Shown here in pieces: positions 34,849 to 46,720 of a stretch of DNA of 64,000 nucleotides. Every line of letters begins with the position of its first letter. Position 1 is the stretch's first letter. The notes beneath the pieces are model-generated. The model searched no databases. It was not told the origin of the DNA and saw nothing but the letters and a program-made list of their open reading frames with translations. A program made the translations under genes and the position numbers. Origin of the DNA: Echinometra lucunter (taxonomy: Eukaryota > Echinodermata > Echinoidea > Camarodonta > Echinometridae); contig CM057162.1 of NCBI GenBank assembly GCA_029962745.1, positions 16,167,817-16,231,816 of the forward strand. The letters run 5' to 3'.

Positions 34849-37800
34849 ATGACACTTTTTCACTTTGGAAACTGTGTGGCTCTTGCCTACATTCCATATT
34901 TTATAGTTTACAAGTGCTCGGGATTGTAAGTTTGATTCTGATAGTGCTAAACATATTCATAAATCTCTTGTTTTGTCAACATGTGATAAATCTCTGGTCC
35001 CACACGTTGGTGTGGAAGTTGTAAAACTGGACTTCTCCTTTCTTGATGAACACAGACCACTTCATTTATAGCGACATTACTAATACCCAGTTATCCTTCA
35101 TGTACAAGAACGCACGTAGTCGTATGATGTCTGTACCTAGTATTACTGGACACTGAAGTTAATGATTTCTCATTCTGCTACAGACATGACAGAAGAGTTT
35201 TGAAATGTCTTGAAACATCTTCTAACTGTCATGACTGTCATGACTGTCATGACTGTTAGTGTTACTTAGTAAATTAACTGTTACTGTTACTTAGACAGCC
35301 CAGGGACGTCAGTAAAAAAAAAAAAAAACACTAATGCTATTACTCCCCATTGACATCCAGTGCTTTTACCCCCTATTTGTACATAGCAAGCATCTTGGCA
35401 CTTCAAAACAACCCCTGAAAATCACTTTCCCATGGGCCAATGACGCCACCTGGGGCCTGTTGCATAAAACTTTTGCCAGACTTTTTTTCTGGCAAAAAAA
35501 AGTCTGGCAAATTTTCATGTACTGGAAAACTATGGCAATATTTTTTTTGCCGTAGTTTCCTCAAATCTTGCCATAAAAAACTCCGGCAAAAGTTTTATGC
35601 AACGGGCCCCAGCCTTGTAACTATCGGCTGTGGTCATCATGAACCTGACTGATACTTACGGCTAAAAATCGGATGTACGAAAACTGAAATTTAGATATAA
35701 ATCTATCGTAGGGTAGCTGGAAAAACTCACCGCTTGTTTACGTTTCCCTGGCGTCCATTGAAATGCAGATAGAAAATGGCGACTAACTTGCGCATGCGCA
35801 TCGATGCGTAACTAGATGCGAGCGATCTTGCAGACGTTTAAAAAAAAATTCATGGCAATTCTCCCGTAATTTTTTTGAAAACGTCTGCAAAATCGCTCGC
35901 AGCTAGTAACGCCAGTCGAGCTTGCTATGTACAAATAGGGGGTAGTCCCTGGACTAGTGTTACTCCTCATTAGCCTTGTCCTGGAATTAGAAAGTTCTGG
36001 AGAGTTACAAAAAAAAAAAAAAAAAAAAAAAAGCTAATGCCCCAGCACACTATTTAGGATGCTGCTTTGAATATCTTGTGTCCTCCTGCCTTGAACGTGC
36101 TTGAATTATTCAATTTAGAGCATAAAATTTTTGTCTAGCCACTGATACTGTGCAACTGGACGACATCATTCTAACAGTCTAGTATTAGGCAGTGTGATCT
36201 AATTTGCTGCCCTCGCGTGCTCTGAGCTCGTGCAAATACCGACGGCAGTGTAAACAGTGCTTTGGGGAGGCTACCTTTAAATTCAGCTCTAAAGTATGCT
36301 AGTGCTTTAGTAAAGCCTTTACAGCCTTTACAGGGAAGAAGAGGGACGAGGAAAAAGATCATGAAAAGAAGGAGAAGAAAAAGATAATGAAAAGAAGGAG
36401 AAGAAAAAGAAGAATGAGAAGGAGGAAGAAGCAAAAGGAATACAGATGAGGAGGAAGCAAAAGAAGAATACAGATGAGGAGGAAGCAAAAGAAGAATACA
36501 GATGAGGAGGTAGGAGAACAGGAGGAGGAGAGTTGGAGGAGGAAAGAAGGAAAGGGGAGAAGAGGAGGTGAAAGAGAAGGGGAGAAGAAAGAGGATGAGG
36601 AAGCTCATATTTTATATTTCATCTTTGGTTTTTGCTTTCCTATACTCCATTTCAGGTCGGAATACAGTGCATTTTGGAAGTGTGTTCAGGCAGGGACAGC
36701 TTATCTTTTTACTCAGCTTTGTAAAGTAAGTGTTTCAAAACTTTAAGATTAAAGGTTGGTACAGTTTTGGTAAGCCCTCAGACCTTTTCATCAGATTTCT
36801 TTGTTTTTAAATGATGAATAGCAACATGAAGATGATTTGATTTTTATTCTTCTAGTAGTATACAGAAATGAGAAGGAAAGAATAATTTAGATAATGGGCC
36901 TTGAACATAAACTTGAAAGGCATTACACCATAAGGGTTATATGCAACACACATGCTATCTCTGAACTACATGTAATGAGCGCTCAAAGGGGTGTGGGGAG
37001 CCATTAGGATGTGAGGGTCCTAGTGTAGGAGAGTGAAGAAATGTGATACAGCATTCCTTCTTGTTTTTCTACTGGTATTTCTGTGTCCTTCAATCCCATC
37101 TAGATTATTACAAGCTTAAATGATTTTTGTTCCTTTCAGATATTCACACTCAAATTCATCTGAAATGAGGCAGTGGATTATCATACAATCTCACACTTGC
37201 ATTTTTTGACATGAGAAGAACAATATAAGACTGTATTTAACAGTCAATTGCATGCCAGTTTTCTTTTTTGCTGCCAAAGCTATACATGAGCTTTATTAAG
37301 GTTGGAGATTTCAGTCGACATCAAAGAAAGATAAGGCCAAAATATAAGTGATATGCTTCTTTTTCAAGTATGCTTCTGTTTGGAAAACATCTTTGCAAGC
37401 TTAAAGACATTGGTTAACATTGTTATGATTTTAAAAAATCTTGTTTTGTTACTTGAAAATGGGATAAACATAAGGGTTATAGTGTAAAAATACCAGTCTC
37501 AAAGTTTCAAAGTATAATATCCACAGGACGTATTTTTAAACATAAAAAATGTGAACCAATGTTTGAAAAATATATGATGGTCAGTTGCACAGAATAGACA
37601 TAGGGAGAGCGCATGCTCGTATGACTCACCTTACCGTACTGTGTGTATTGGCGTATTATGTGGCGGGAGGCACATAACGGCATTTTCAAATTCAAGCAAA
37701 GTGGTCCTCTCAGTGATTGCCTCGTGAGACGAAGGATAATAAAATCGCCGTTTGCGTCTAACTTACACTTTTTCATTCCAAATTATGGTTGGTGTCAGGG

Positions 37801-40800
37801 TTTTTGAGCACAAATACAAGTACTCATACACATGTTTCATCTTAGTTTGAGAATTTTTTAAATCAGCTAATCACAAAGTTAGCCAATGCCTTTAAACAAT
37901 GCAGGGATTTTTTGTGTGATTGTTTGTTGAATTATTGATAGTATTGATGAAAACCCTTTTTTTGTTTCAGTTTTTAAAGTGGTGTACAGTTTTGATAGCT
38001 AAAAGAAAATTAGCATTGGACTGGGTAAATGTAGCTTCATATCATTGTCTGCCTAGCATGAAAAGATACAAACATGTGAGCAATCAAGTGATATTCCATT
38101 CACGATTTCTGATGATTTCTAGGGTATATATCTGAAAGGAAGATGCCAGATAGCAGCTTCACTCTGCCCTATGGTAGGACTCGTCCACCTCAACGCCTCC
38201 TGCACATTGGTTGCAGGGCTTCGCTACATGTATGCTTGGCTTATACTCGGGACTCTTTATGAGTTTTACATTTGTGCAGTCACTGTGAAGTTTACCTCCC
38301 TGACCCAGGGATCTAAACTTTATTTTTCCTTTTATTTGATATTCCACTTGAAGAGGGGGGAAAAAAAAACAACTTCACAGCATCTTTGCTTTGCCAGTAT
38401 CTTGCTATTTAGCAGCAAAAAACAAAGAAATATGACAAATCTGTTTTTAGGGCTAACCAGAACTGTACATAATCTTCTTTAATTCACTTCTGGTTAGCAT
38501 TAACTGATCAAACTAATACTTGGAGTACAGTCAACTCTGCCTAAGTCGAATTTCTTGGGACTGAAGAAAATGCTTCGACTTAGAGAAAATTCGATTTATG
38601 AGGGGTCAAAAACAATAGAAAATAAAGGAATGGGACTCATTACAGACCCTTCGACTTAGGCGATTATTCGACTTATGTGACTTCATCTTATGCAGAGTTG
38701 ACTGTATTTTGCAGATGTCCACATGATTTTAAGCCAATCAAAAGCCTGTCCACTTTCTACCTGGTACTGTTTTTTTTTTTTTTTTTGCACCTCAGTGATG
38801 ACAGTGTAAATAAAATGCCCTTGTGTGCAGAAGAGACTGCAGCAGTTTTGATAATAATATCTCTATCTGCATTCTTTAAAAGTCATTGTGTGCCGGCATT
38901 AAGAACTAACGCATCTACAGTGTATCTTACCCCAGACGCACCAACTTATTATATATTCATACGAAGTATTGATATGAGACCTTTCAGACGCAATGCCCAG
39001 TTATCCGATAATCGTACAGGAGCATTCAGACCTCGCGCTCAGTCGAACTTTCGTGGGAAGCTCATGAATATGTATGAGTCTCTCCCTTGGGCAGTTCATG
39101 CGGGCTTTGCGCTTCGTGTTTACGTTGCATTGTGCTGGACTCATCTATAGTAGAGTAGCGTGCGTTGCGAATAAGTCCTGCCTACTTATACGATGTACGG
39201 ATATGAGAGCATTCAGACGTGAATTTACATCGTATGGATATAGAATAATCATACGAAATGATGCCCAAACCATCGTTTCGATATACATCGTATATCGAAA
39301 CGATATAAGAGCAGTCTGACGGGAAAAAACGTCCTATATCCATACGTCGTATATCGATACGAGAATTCTCTCGTCTGAAAGCGGGGTAATACCCCATTCA
39401 TTTTTTATCAGAAACACTACTAGTAGTCCATGCAAACTATGCAGGGTATTTCCTTTTGATTCAGTTTCATTACAACAAGTGCAAGTGATTGATGATCTTG
39501 ATTTTATACCTGTTATTTTTTTGTCTCTCCTAACCCTTATCTTCAGATGATGATTCTAGCAACATTCTTTCCTACATCAGAAGGTGGAGTGAACCACTTA
39601 GACATCATGGGAGTGAGTTCAAGCTCGTCTAAAATTTGATTTAAGTTTATTACTAGAAAATGTTTGGTACTAGTGTGTGCACGTAGCTCTTCGAAAGGTA
39701 TTGACTTGTCGAGATGCATCAGAAATGCAATATGCATTTTTGTTGAAAATAACATAATTGCTTAGAGGTAGAATCATTTTCTTTAGGATACAGTCAGTGA
39801 ATATGTGTGCTCCCTTGATAGCATTATAGAGAATGCTAAGTATTCCTAAGTCTAAAACATTCGTTCATTAGGTTAAATTGCAATTTTCAATTCAGTGACA
39901 TCACCTGCGTTTATGCTTTTTGCAATTCTGGAAATATCTTTACATGCCCATTTTTAACATAGAGGACATTGAAATAAAAAAGAAGGACAGGGTAAACCTG
40001 GTATAATGTGGCTGTCGGGAGTAAAGGGTTTTCCTTGACATAACCATTTCCTCATTATTTATCAGCCCATCGCACTGAACTGTGATACATGTTAGAAGAG
40101 GCATTCCGCATGCATCTTCTGCCCAAAATTTGTTATTTGTGTGTGTGCTGGGACCGTATTTTCCAGCTGAATGATTTTTGTCCATTGAGGAGCATTGGAA
40201 TTTGCTTGTCTGTTATAACGAGAATGATTACCATTGTTTTGGTTTTTTTGTTTGTTTTGTTTTAGGGATTTGAGATTAAGGTATTATATCCAATATCCTG
40301 TTATAGCCGACCATCTACAAGAGATTTGTGACACCATAGAATTACACAAAAGTAAATTTGGTGCCATGAAGATATCTTCGTTATAGCCGTTAACTTGTTA
40401 TAGCCAACATTATCATGATGAGATTTCTCTGTAGTTTTAATATTTGTTCATAAATTTTGTTATTTTGTTTTATTTTCTTTCTTTTTTAATGTGATTGTCA
40501 GGATCCAAACGTGGAATGACATACATGTACATGTATTTGCCTATACTGGATAAGTTATCAAGAAAATATGCTTCCTATTGATATGTTTCAATCACAACTT
40601 ATTGTATGTTGTTCTTTCAAAATATGAAGTTGTTCCATTGAAAGTAAGTGCAAAATTTGTTTTTCGATTTGTTTCAGGAATTCATGAAGTCCACAGTTGA
40701 CCTTGGGGACCTGATTGGGTTCTACTTCATTCTCAATAGCATCTCAGCCAAGGGGGAACTAAAGTTCTTGGTGGCAGGAGTGGGATGGGCGACAGCTGAA

Positions 40801-42477
40801 CTCATCATGACAAGAGTTGTGCCTATGTGGGTCGGGGCAAGAGGCACAGAGTTTGACTGGAAGTACATCCAGCTTAGCTTAGAATCCAATGTCAATCTGG
40901 TAAGCAGACTGTGAATTAAGACAGCGTTTCATTTATTGGTGTCAGGAGTGGGATAAGCTTTAGAAAGTCCTGGCTCTAATGTGGTTTTTGAGTCCAGTGT
41001 CATCCTTGAAAGTCAGTTGTGAATCTGTAGCATGGTTTAAGGTTTTGGTGTCATGAGTGGGATGGGCTGGAGCAGAGTTCATCAGGGCAAGGATTGTGCC
41101 CATCTTGGTCAAGGCAAGAGGTAGAGAGTTTGACTGGAAGTATATCCAGCTTAACTTGGAATCCAGTTTTCATAAGAGCCTGCAGACTTTGGGCTGTTTC
41201 TTATACACGTAATCTTGCCAGCTGAAATTTTAGATATGATTTGATTCTGAAGGTACTTTTGTTGGAGTGACATATCAACTGCAAGAGTTACGAAGAATTG
41301 GACCAACCCTCTAACATCACGCTATGTTGCAGGAAGTATTTGTGGCCATTCAAGCTACAATGAATCAAATTATTTAAAAATGAGTAAGGATTTGAACTTT
41401 CTTGACAGTAAATGAACCATACTTGCATTTTGCTGACATGCAACCATGTGAATCAATCTTCTTTTCCCCTAGTACTTGTATATTTTTCTCCCCCCCCCCC
41501 CCTGTCTGCCTCTGTCACCCATACATGTATCTGTCTCACTACTTCAGTACTTCTCTCTCTGTATATTAATCCCCTTCTTCATACATCCATGATTTTATCC
41601 TTCCCTTTCAGTATTTGTATTTCTCTCAATCAGGCTTTTTCTTATGTCTTCCTTTCTTGAATTAAACTTTTCGCTGTGAAATGGGCATATTCAACACTTT
41701 CTTTTAAAGTTATCTTAATTCTTTCACCATCAGGTACAGCACATATCCACAGCAGCTTTAGTATGGCTCTGGAGTCGACATGACCTGAACAAGTCTGTCC
41801 AACCCATAGTAGTGACCTTATTAGCTCTTAGTTCCTACAAGCCTCTTGTTATTGAGTAAGTATTAGGTCGGGGGGCCCCTTTTGCAAATATTTGGAAACC
41901 TAACTTACTAGGGTCAAACAGTATATCATACTGATCATGTGTATGAAATAACATAGTCATAGGCTTTGCAACTTTGTTTGTAAGAAATGAAGAACTATCC
42001 CTAATCCCTTTGAACCTGTTGTATGCAATATGTCTGAGGGTTTTATTTATTTCTTTTAACAGACAGAAATATGTGAGTCTCAGGTCTTGTGCCTTTTCAA
42101 GCTTCTGGATAAATTTGAATTATATAGTCATCCAATGTTTTCAGGAAACTATATATGCTCTTCAGATAATGCCATGTTCAGGAGGAAGAATTACATGTAG
42201 GTGCTTGTGATTTTTAGGGTTTTCATTGTGACATAATTGTATCATCTCTACAATATGCATATAAGTTAGTTTAGTGATAGCATTGTTTTGTTCATGTATG
42301 TGTTACTGTTTTTCTTTCTTTTCCTTTTTCTTCTTATACAGAATTTTGATCCATGCAGCAGGACTTGGTTCCTGGACTCTTCTCCTAGCAAAGTCACTCT
42401 TCACATTTGGTGTTGGGTTTGTTGCGCTACAGCTATATGTGGGACTACAGGGGACTGCCAATCATTACACTAAGTAG
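34849..42477 (+). CDS. TMEM147: TMEM147, ER multipass-translocon (BOS complex) subunit
   Basis: Exons 34849-34925, 36656-36725, 39547-39612, 40678-40899, 41734-41855, 42342-42477, all with GT/AG borders and consistent phases; 230 codons plus TAG, against 224 in human. The protein opens [20 protein letters not shown], then [20 protein letters not shown]. The most conserved block is in exon 4: [46 protein letters not shown]. The exon 6 end, [10 protein letters not shown], precedes the last membrane helix. The family has seven membrane spans and, with Nicalin and NOMO, forms the BOS complex behind Sec61 that helps insert multipass proteins. The start codon is the first ATG and matches the family N-terminus. 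Upstream TCACGTCACC (about 34780) could be a CRE-like promoter site. Confidence 0.97.
35368..35943. mobile_element. Outer inverted-repeat element in TMEM147 intron 1
   Basis: A perfect 24-bp inverted repeat (35368-35391 and 35920-35943, containing CCCCCTATTTGTACATAGC) encloses the second GGGGCCTGTTGCATAAAAC element (35452-35610). It also encloses an independent palindrome at 35806-35912 (CTAGATGCGAGCGATCTTGC mirrored by GCAAAATCGCTCGCAGCTAG). Nested insertions into one older element are the simplest reading. Confidence 0.7.
35452..35610. mobile_element. Second copy of the TTGCATAAAAC palindromic element
   Basis: Left tip GGGGCCTGTTGCATAAAACT, right tip AGTTTTATGCAACGGGCCCC, with internal TCTGGCAAAAAAAAGTCTGG and GCCGTAGTTTCCTCAAAT shared with 34519-34713. 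Confidence 0.85.
36340..36600 (+). repeat. Purine-rich tract with 27-bp tandem units in TMEM147 intron 1
   Basis: GAAGAAG/GAGGAGG-rich strand with near-identical ~27-bp units built on GAGGAAGCAAAAGAAGAATA (36445-36505), ending about 55 bp before exon 2. Confidence 0.8.
37405..37891. mobile_element. 487-bp TTAA-flanked MITE, copy 2 (inverted)
   Basis: Same family as 23344-23831 in opposite orientation; TTAA at 37401-37404 and 37892-37895; termini AGACATTGGTTAAC and GTTAGCCAATGCCT. It sits in TMEM147 intron 2. Confidence 0.85.
38528..38704. mobile_element. 177-bp TA-flanked MITE (pogo/Tigger-like), copy 1
   Basis: CAGTCAACTCTGCCTAAGTC at the left and the inverse GCAGAGTTGACTG at the right, flanked by TA (38526-38527, 38705-38706). 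Interior repeats AAGTCGAA/TTCGACTT. Other copies are at 43280-43430 and 59455-59630. Confidence 0.85.
38925..39395. repeat. Palindrome-rich element with TTCAGACG subrepeats
   Basis: Ends resemble inverse TTACCCC...GGGGTAA. Inside are five ATTCAGAC/GTCTGA motifs and a nearly perfect hairpin at 39272-39302 (TCGTTTCGATATAC, 3-nt loop, GTATATCGAAACGA). Many ATATCG/CGATAT steps. Non-coding; probably a MITE. Confidence 0.55.
41044..41190 (+). pseudogene. Decayed duplicate of TMEM147 exon 4
   Basis: About 130 bp closely matching exon 4: GAGTGGGATGGGC, then CATCAGGGCAAGGATTGTGC, GGTCAAGGCAAGAGG and GAGTTTGACTGGAAGTA, ATCCAGCTTAACTTGGAATC. The frame is broken (TGA at the GGTGTCATGA position) and the donor GTAAG is lost. 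A more partial copy precedes it at about 40936-41030. It lies in intron 4 right after the true exon. Confidence 0.85.
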
Positions 42478-42969
42478 CCTGAATATTAATGAAGTATGTG
42501 TTATTATATTGATATTTCTGTAATTGTTGATTTTGATTGTAAGGTTTAACGTGGAAAAACACTGTAATTGCCTTAGGTTCGAAGTAGAATCTGGGATGCA
42601 TTTTGTTGAAAATTGTGATTTAACACAACTTGTTGAAGCTACTTGATTTTCAACCATTCGTAAATTCTAAACTACGGAGGATTTTAGTTTGATTTGTGGG
42701 GGGTTCCAGTATGTTTGTCTGATAGGTCTTTAAAAGCAGTTATCACTAAATGCCTATTATGGATAATAGCCATTTATAAAATCAGCATCTAGAAACTGGA
42801 CAAGTGTAGCATATATGTCAAAAGGCAGTTTCAGAAGTGGTAAAAGCAAGGATTAAATTGATTAGATTTACAGAAATCTGAGGTCATACTAAAACATCAT
42901 AATCCTTATTTCTGCTAAATGTAAATGTGAAATTGTTATTGGGGCCATAATCTATCCCATCAAAGGGCA

Positions 42970-43058
42970 AATAAATGAATGAAAGCATGATAATTTACAT
43001 CAGTCATACTTTCCTCTTTTTTTACACTGTATATTATACAGAACATTGCACAAATAAA
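42970..43058 (+). terminator. Candidate poly(A) signals of TMEM147
   Basis: AATAAA at 42970-42975 and 43053-43058, 490 and 580 bp after the stop codon. Chosen by motif and position only. Confidence 0.4.
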
Positions 43059-43279
43059 GACTGCATCTGCATGTCATCTTTACAGTTTGTTTCTGTGATT
43101 CTGAACAATGTTGTGTTCAAAATAATGAAAGGATTGATGAGAGTTTCAAGTCAGTGGAGATATAATTGACATCAACAGTTCATAAATGAAATATTAGGTA
43201 TGATTATCTGTGGAATCTTATTGTAATGTATGTTATTTCTGTCAATATAATCATTGTGCTATAAAGATTTTTTTCAGAA

Positions 43280-43430
43280 AACTCTGCATAAGTCGAATAA
43301 TCGCCTAAGTCAGAGGTCTGTACTGGGTCCCATTCCTTTATTTTCTATTGTTTTTGACCCCTCATAAGTCGAATTTTCTCTAAGTCTAAGCATTTTCTTC
43401 AGTCCCAAGAAATTCGACTTAGGCAGAGTT
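43280..43430. mobile_element. pogo/Tigger-like MITE, copy 2 (ends lost)
   Basis: Reverse-oriented relative of 38528-38704; AACTCTGCATAAGTCGAAT to TTCGACTTAGGCAGAGTT. The outer CAGT tips are missing, so it is older or truncated. Confidence 0.8.
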
Positions 43431-44492
43431 GTATTTCAAAATACAATTTTTGAAGGAATGAATAAATGAATGAGTGAGTTTATCACAACCATCTTGGTGA
43501 AAATTACAAACTTACAATGAAAGGGAGTTAACATAACAGAGGTTAGCCTGATAAAGTTGAATACATGAATCGATGGTCAGCATATCACATGTAATTGAAA
43601 TGTACATTTCATATAATTTGTGCCTCCGCCCACCATTGTCTCTGATTGAAAAGCAGTTATGCCAATGAAAAAAAAAAAGAAAAGAAAAAGAGAAGATAAG
43701 GCAAATTTTAAGTTTCAAGAGATATTACAGGCAGTTTGAAATGAAATATTCTTCTCCCTGTCTCTAGGACATGAACGTACATGCAGTGATATGTCTAAAT
43801 TGATTTATTATTTTGAATTGAAGAGACTTGCATTCAAATGTACTCCTATGTCACTTTGGTTATGTTATTTTGTACTGCTTGTAACTTATCTGAAGTAAAA
43901 GTGTTTTTTTTTCCTGTATGATTGTCACACGCAGTATGTCTTATTATTTTTGTCTTGAGGTGTTCTTTTTCTCGAGATTAATGAGTGACTTAGAACAAAA
44001 TGATAGAGAAAGCTCATTAATGACTAGATCAACAATTTCAGGGATTGATATTACTGTTAAATGAAGAAGTGGAAGGAAGGTGTGTCATGGCACAAGAGTC
44101 TGCTTCCCCTCATAAGAGGAAAAGGTTGACTGTAATAAATGACGACAGCGAGAGAGATGCAGGGATGATCATTGAAAAAAAAATGAGAGAAAAAATTTGA
44201 GATGGAAAAAAAAAAGAATTCATTTTGATAGAGAAAGGCAAGGAATTTAATTTAGAAAATGAGTTGAAGGTATTAATGGAGAATAGGAAGAGAGAGAGAG
44301 TTATAAAGGAATGGGCAGAAAAAGGATGAAAAATAGAGAAAGGGGAAGAGCTGGATATTGAAAGTTTGTCAGTAAGCCGAAGCAAGAGAAAAAGGGAGAT
44401 ATTGAGGCAGTGAAAGAGAGAGAGAGCGTGAGAGAGAGAGAGAGAGAGAAGCAGGGGATATAAAGGAAAAGACACAAGGGAAAAACTGTATA

Positions 44493-44662
44493 CAGTGGAA
44501 CCTAGAAGAGAACATAAACTCTTGTCATGAACAACCTAATTTTTCCAGTCTAACTTCTTTGTACCTTATTGTTGTGTTTTTTTAGCCCTGATATAACAAG
44601 GTTTTGATATAAAGAGGCCATTTCCTTGGTCCGGAGGAATTTACTATAACGAGGTTCGCCTT
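44493..44662. mobile_element. Mariner/pogo-like MITE fragment
   Basis: Starts TACAGTGGAACC and ends near TATAACGAGGTTCGCC, the usual CAGTGGAACCTCGTTATAAC-like terminal pattern of pogo-type MITEs, with decayed TATAACAAGG/GATATAAAGAGG segments between. Confidence 0.5.
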
Positions 44663-44698
44663 TATTTCTTGAAGTTGTTGCCAATTAATATCCACTTG

Positions 44699-45345
44699 TC
44701 ATATGTGACCCGCCGGCTTGAAACCACCAATAAGTCGCATGCACCGCAACTGAGAAAACGGCCAAAAATGTCATTTTGGTTGGATTGGTCAATTTTATTT
44801 TATTGATAGAAATGGGTAGTTTCATTATCATTTTATCATGTCTCAAATTTTGGGATAATAATTCACCCCCAAAATACATATTTTAGCAATTTTAAAATGA
44901 CTCCTCATTTCCGCTTGATACAAATTGACCGCTTAGAGCGCTTTTGTTATGCCTTCATTCATTCCTGTCTAAGTTAGAAATTCATCAAGGTATTGAACTG
45001 ATTTGGGGGGAAAATAAAGAATAAGTCCTAATCCTAAGTTGTGCAAAATTTTTAGCCTAATCTGACAATCCCTTTATACCGTTTGCTATGGACTATTGAA
45101 TACCCTCTGCGCTTTGGTCACTTGAAGAGAGGTCTTTTTGTTCTGAACTTCAAAGGCTCTTTTCTTTGAATGGAGGTTACTGATTCCTAATTATCAAATG
45201 TGGTTTTGAGGGGATTATTGTGGAGCAATTTGGATGAGTCATATACCATTTGAAAGCTGAGTATCTCTACTTTTAGATGAGCTATAAAAAAGAAAAATGA
45301 ATTTTGGTGACTTATTGTTGGTTTTCAGGCAGCAGGTCAAATATG
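44699..45345. mobile_element. ~645-bp MITE with 35-bp terminal inverted repeats
   Basis: Left end ATATGTGACCCGCCGGCTTG followed by AAACCACCAATAAGTC. The right end, read inverted, is ATATTTGACCTGCTGCCTGA followed by AAACCAACAATAAGTC. Interior AT-rich, non-coding. Confidence 0.75.
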
Positions 45346-46587
45346 GAGTATAATACAAAAGTGGCAGAGACTGAAAAGCCAGCAACATATTACAATGAAA
45401 CTAACTTTAATAAATCATCTAGGCCAGTTGAAATTATGAGGGGAGGAAACCGTGGAGGTTTTAAAGTGATTACACAATGGTAAAATTTTTTTTAGATATA
45501 TGATCGAGAATAGAATTCTAAGAAGAATAACATTAAAAATAGGATGATTTTCAGTCGAAATAAACACATTTTGGCTAATTTTCTCATAAAAAGTCAAGAG
45601 TTGACCCCAAAATTTGAGTATGAGGTATGACGTAAAAGTGGGTACCCAGCTTCATGCATTGCAGTTGTGCTGCACGCTAGACTGTACAATATGTATTATA
45701 ACTTGCGGGCATTTTGCTAGAATTGCGCGACAAGGTACCCACTTTGACGTCATTTTGACATCAAAGTGGGTACCAAGTTGAAACTGGGTCACAGCTGAGG
45801 GGTCAAAAATATCCTGAAATCTTACCACATTTGGGAGTTTCCTTGGCAACATGACTTTTAAAAAAACTTAAAGCAGATGATTTTGTGCTAATAAAATCAT
45901 GCCCTTTTAAATGAACTAACATTGTTTCAGCATTGGGTACCCCATTTAAAGTGCACTCTATAGCACATAAGCAAATGAGTGCGAGCCATCTTAAGCACAA
46001 TCCTTTGTTGGGTCATTGCCATTCATTTTGTACACAAAAATACGCTTTAAAAAACCCAAGCTGAACAAGCCTTTAGTACCAGTCATCTTTTCATCTACAA
46101 TCCTAAAGCAAATACAGACAAGTCAATATTGTGATTTATTAATGAACTTACGAGAATCCATGTGTACATGTACTGGCAAATTTTGTGAATGTTCATGGTT
46201 TTACAACATGCTGCAGAGTCCTTCGACCAAAGAGGCCTTTTTTAAATGAAAACCTTTCATCAGGGGGGTAGAGACTACAACAAATTACGTAATTGTGGCA
46301 GTCAGTAATTTCCATTATTTGTTCATTTAATATCAACACACAATAATAACCATGTCCAACATGATACATGTACACATGTACTGTATACAGCACAAACAAT
46401 TATCAAAAAATCTACAATTTCTTAAAATTGCTTCTGAAAATCAAACAGGCTTCCTCTTCAATTTAAGCAAAATTCTATATCATTTCTGAATACTAATTTT
46501 CGTTCTGCTTGCCTATTTGCTAGCTTACGTCCATGAACACAAATATTTTATGGACTTCTTCTGGCCTTCTGGTTCAGTGACATGGAA

Positions 46588-46720
46588 GTGTTGTGGTATA
46601 GTGGTTCATTCACTTGACTCTCAGTCAGAGGGATGAGGGTTCAAATCCAAGCCTGGCCCTTTTTCCAACGTCTTTTGCCAAGACATTAATCCAAGTTTTC
46701 CACTCTCCACTCAGGTGTGA
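46588..46720 (+). mobile_element. tRNA-derived SINE head
   Basis: GTGGTATAGTGGTTCATTCA (A-box region) and GAGGGTTCAAATCC (B box, about 46636-46649), then a segment with TTTTGCCAAGACATTAATCC and CACTCAGGTGTGAATGAGGA shared with the copy at 47754. A LINE 3' fragment follows without a gap. Confidence 0.65.

Noticed and set aside
38677..39150. 157-codon ORF in TMEM147 intron 2
   Set aside because: No recognisable domain; it spans a MITE end, a poly-T tract and the palindromic repeat.
39181..39397. CRISPR-like spacing of TTCAGACG motifs
   Set aside because: Repeats are short, irregularly spaced and inverted in part, in a eukaryotic intron; a MITE-like palindrome explains them.
46588..46662. tRNA gene
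   Set aside because: A and B boxes are present but no full cloverleaf, and it is joined to a SINE body; it is a retrotransposon head. The same applies to 47754 and 33886.
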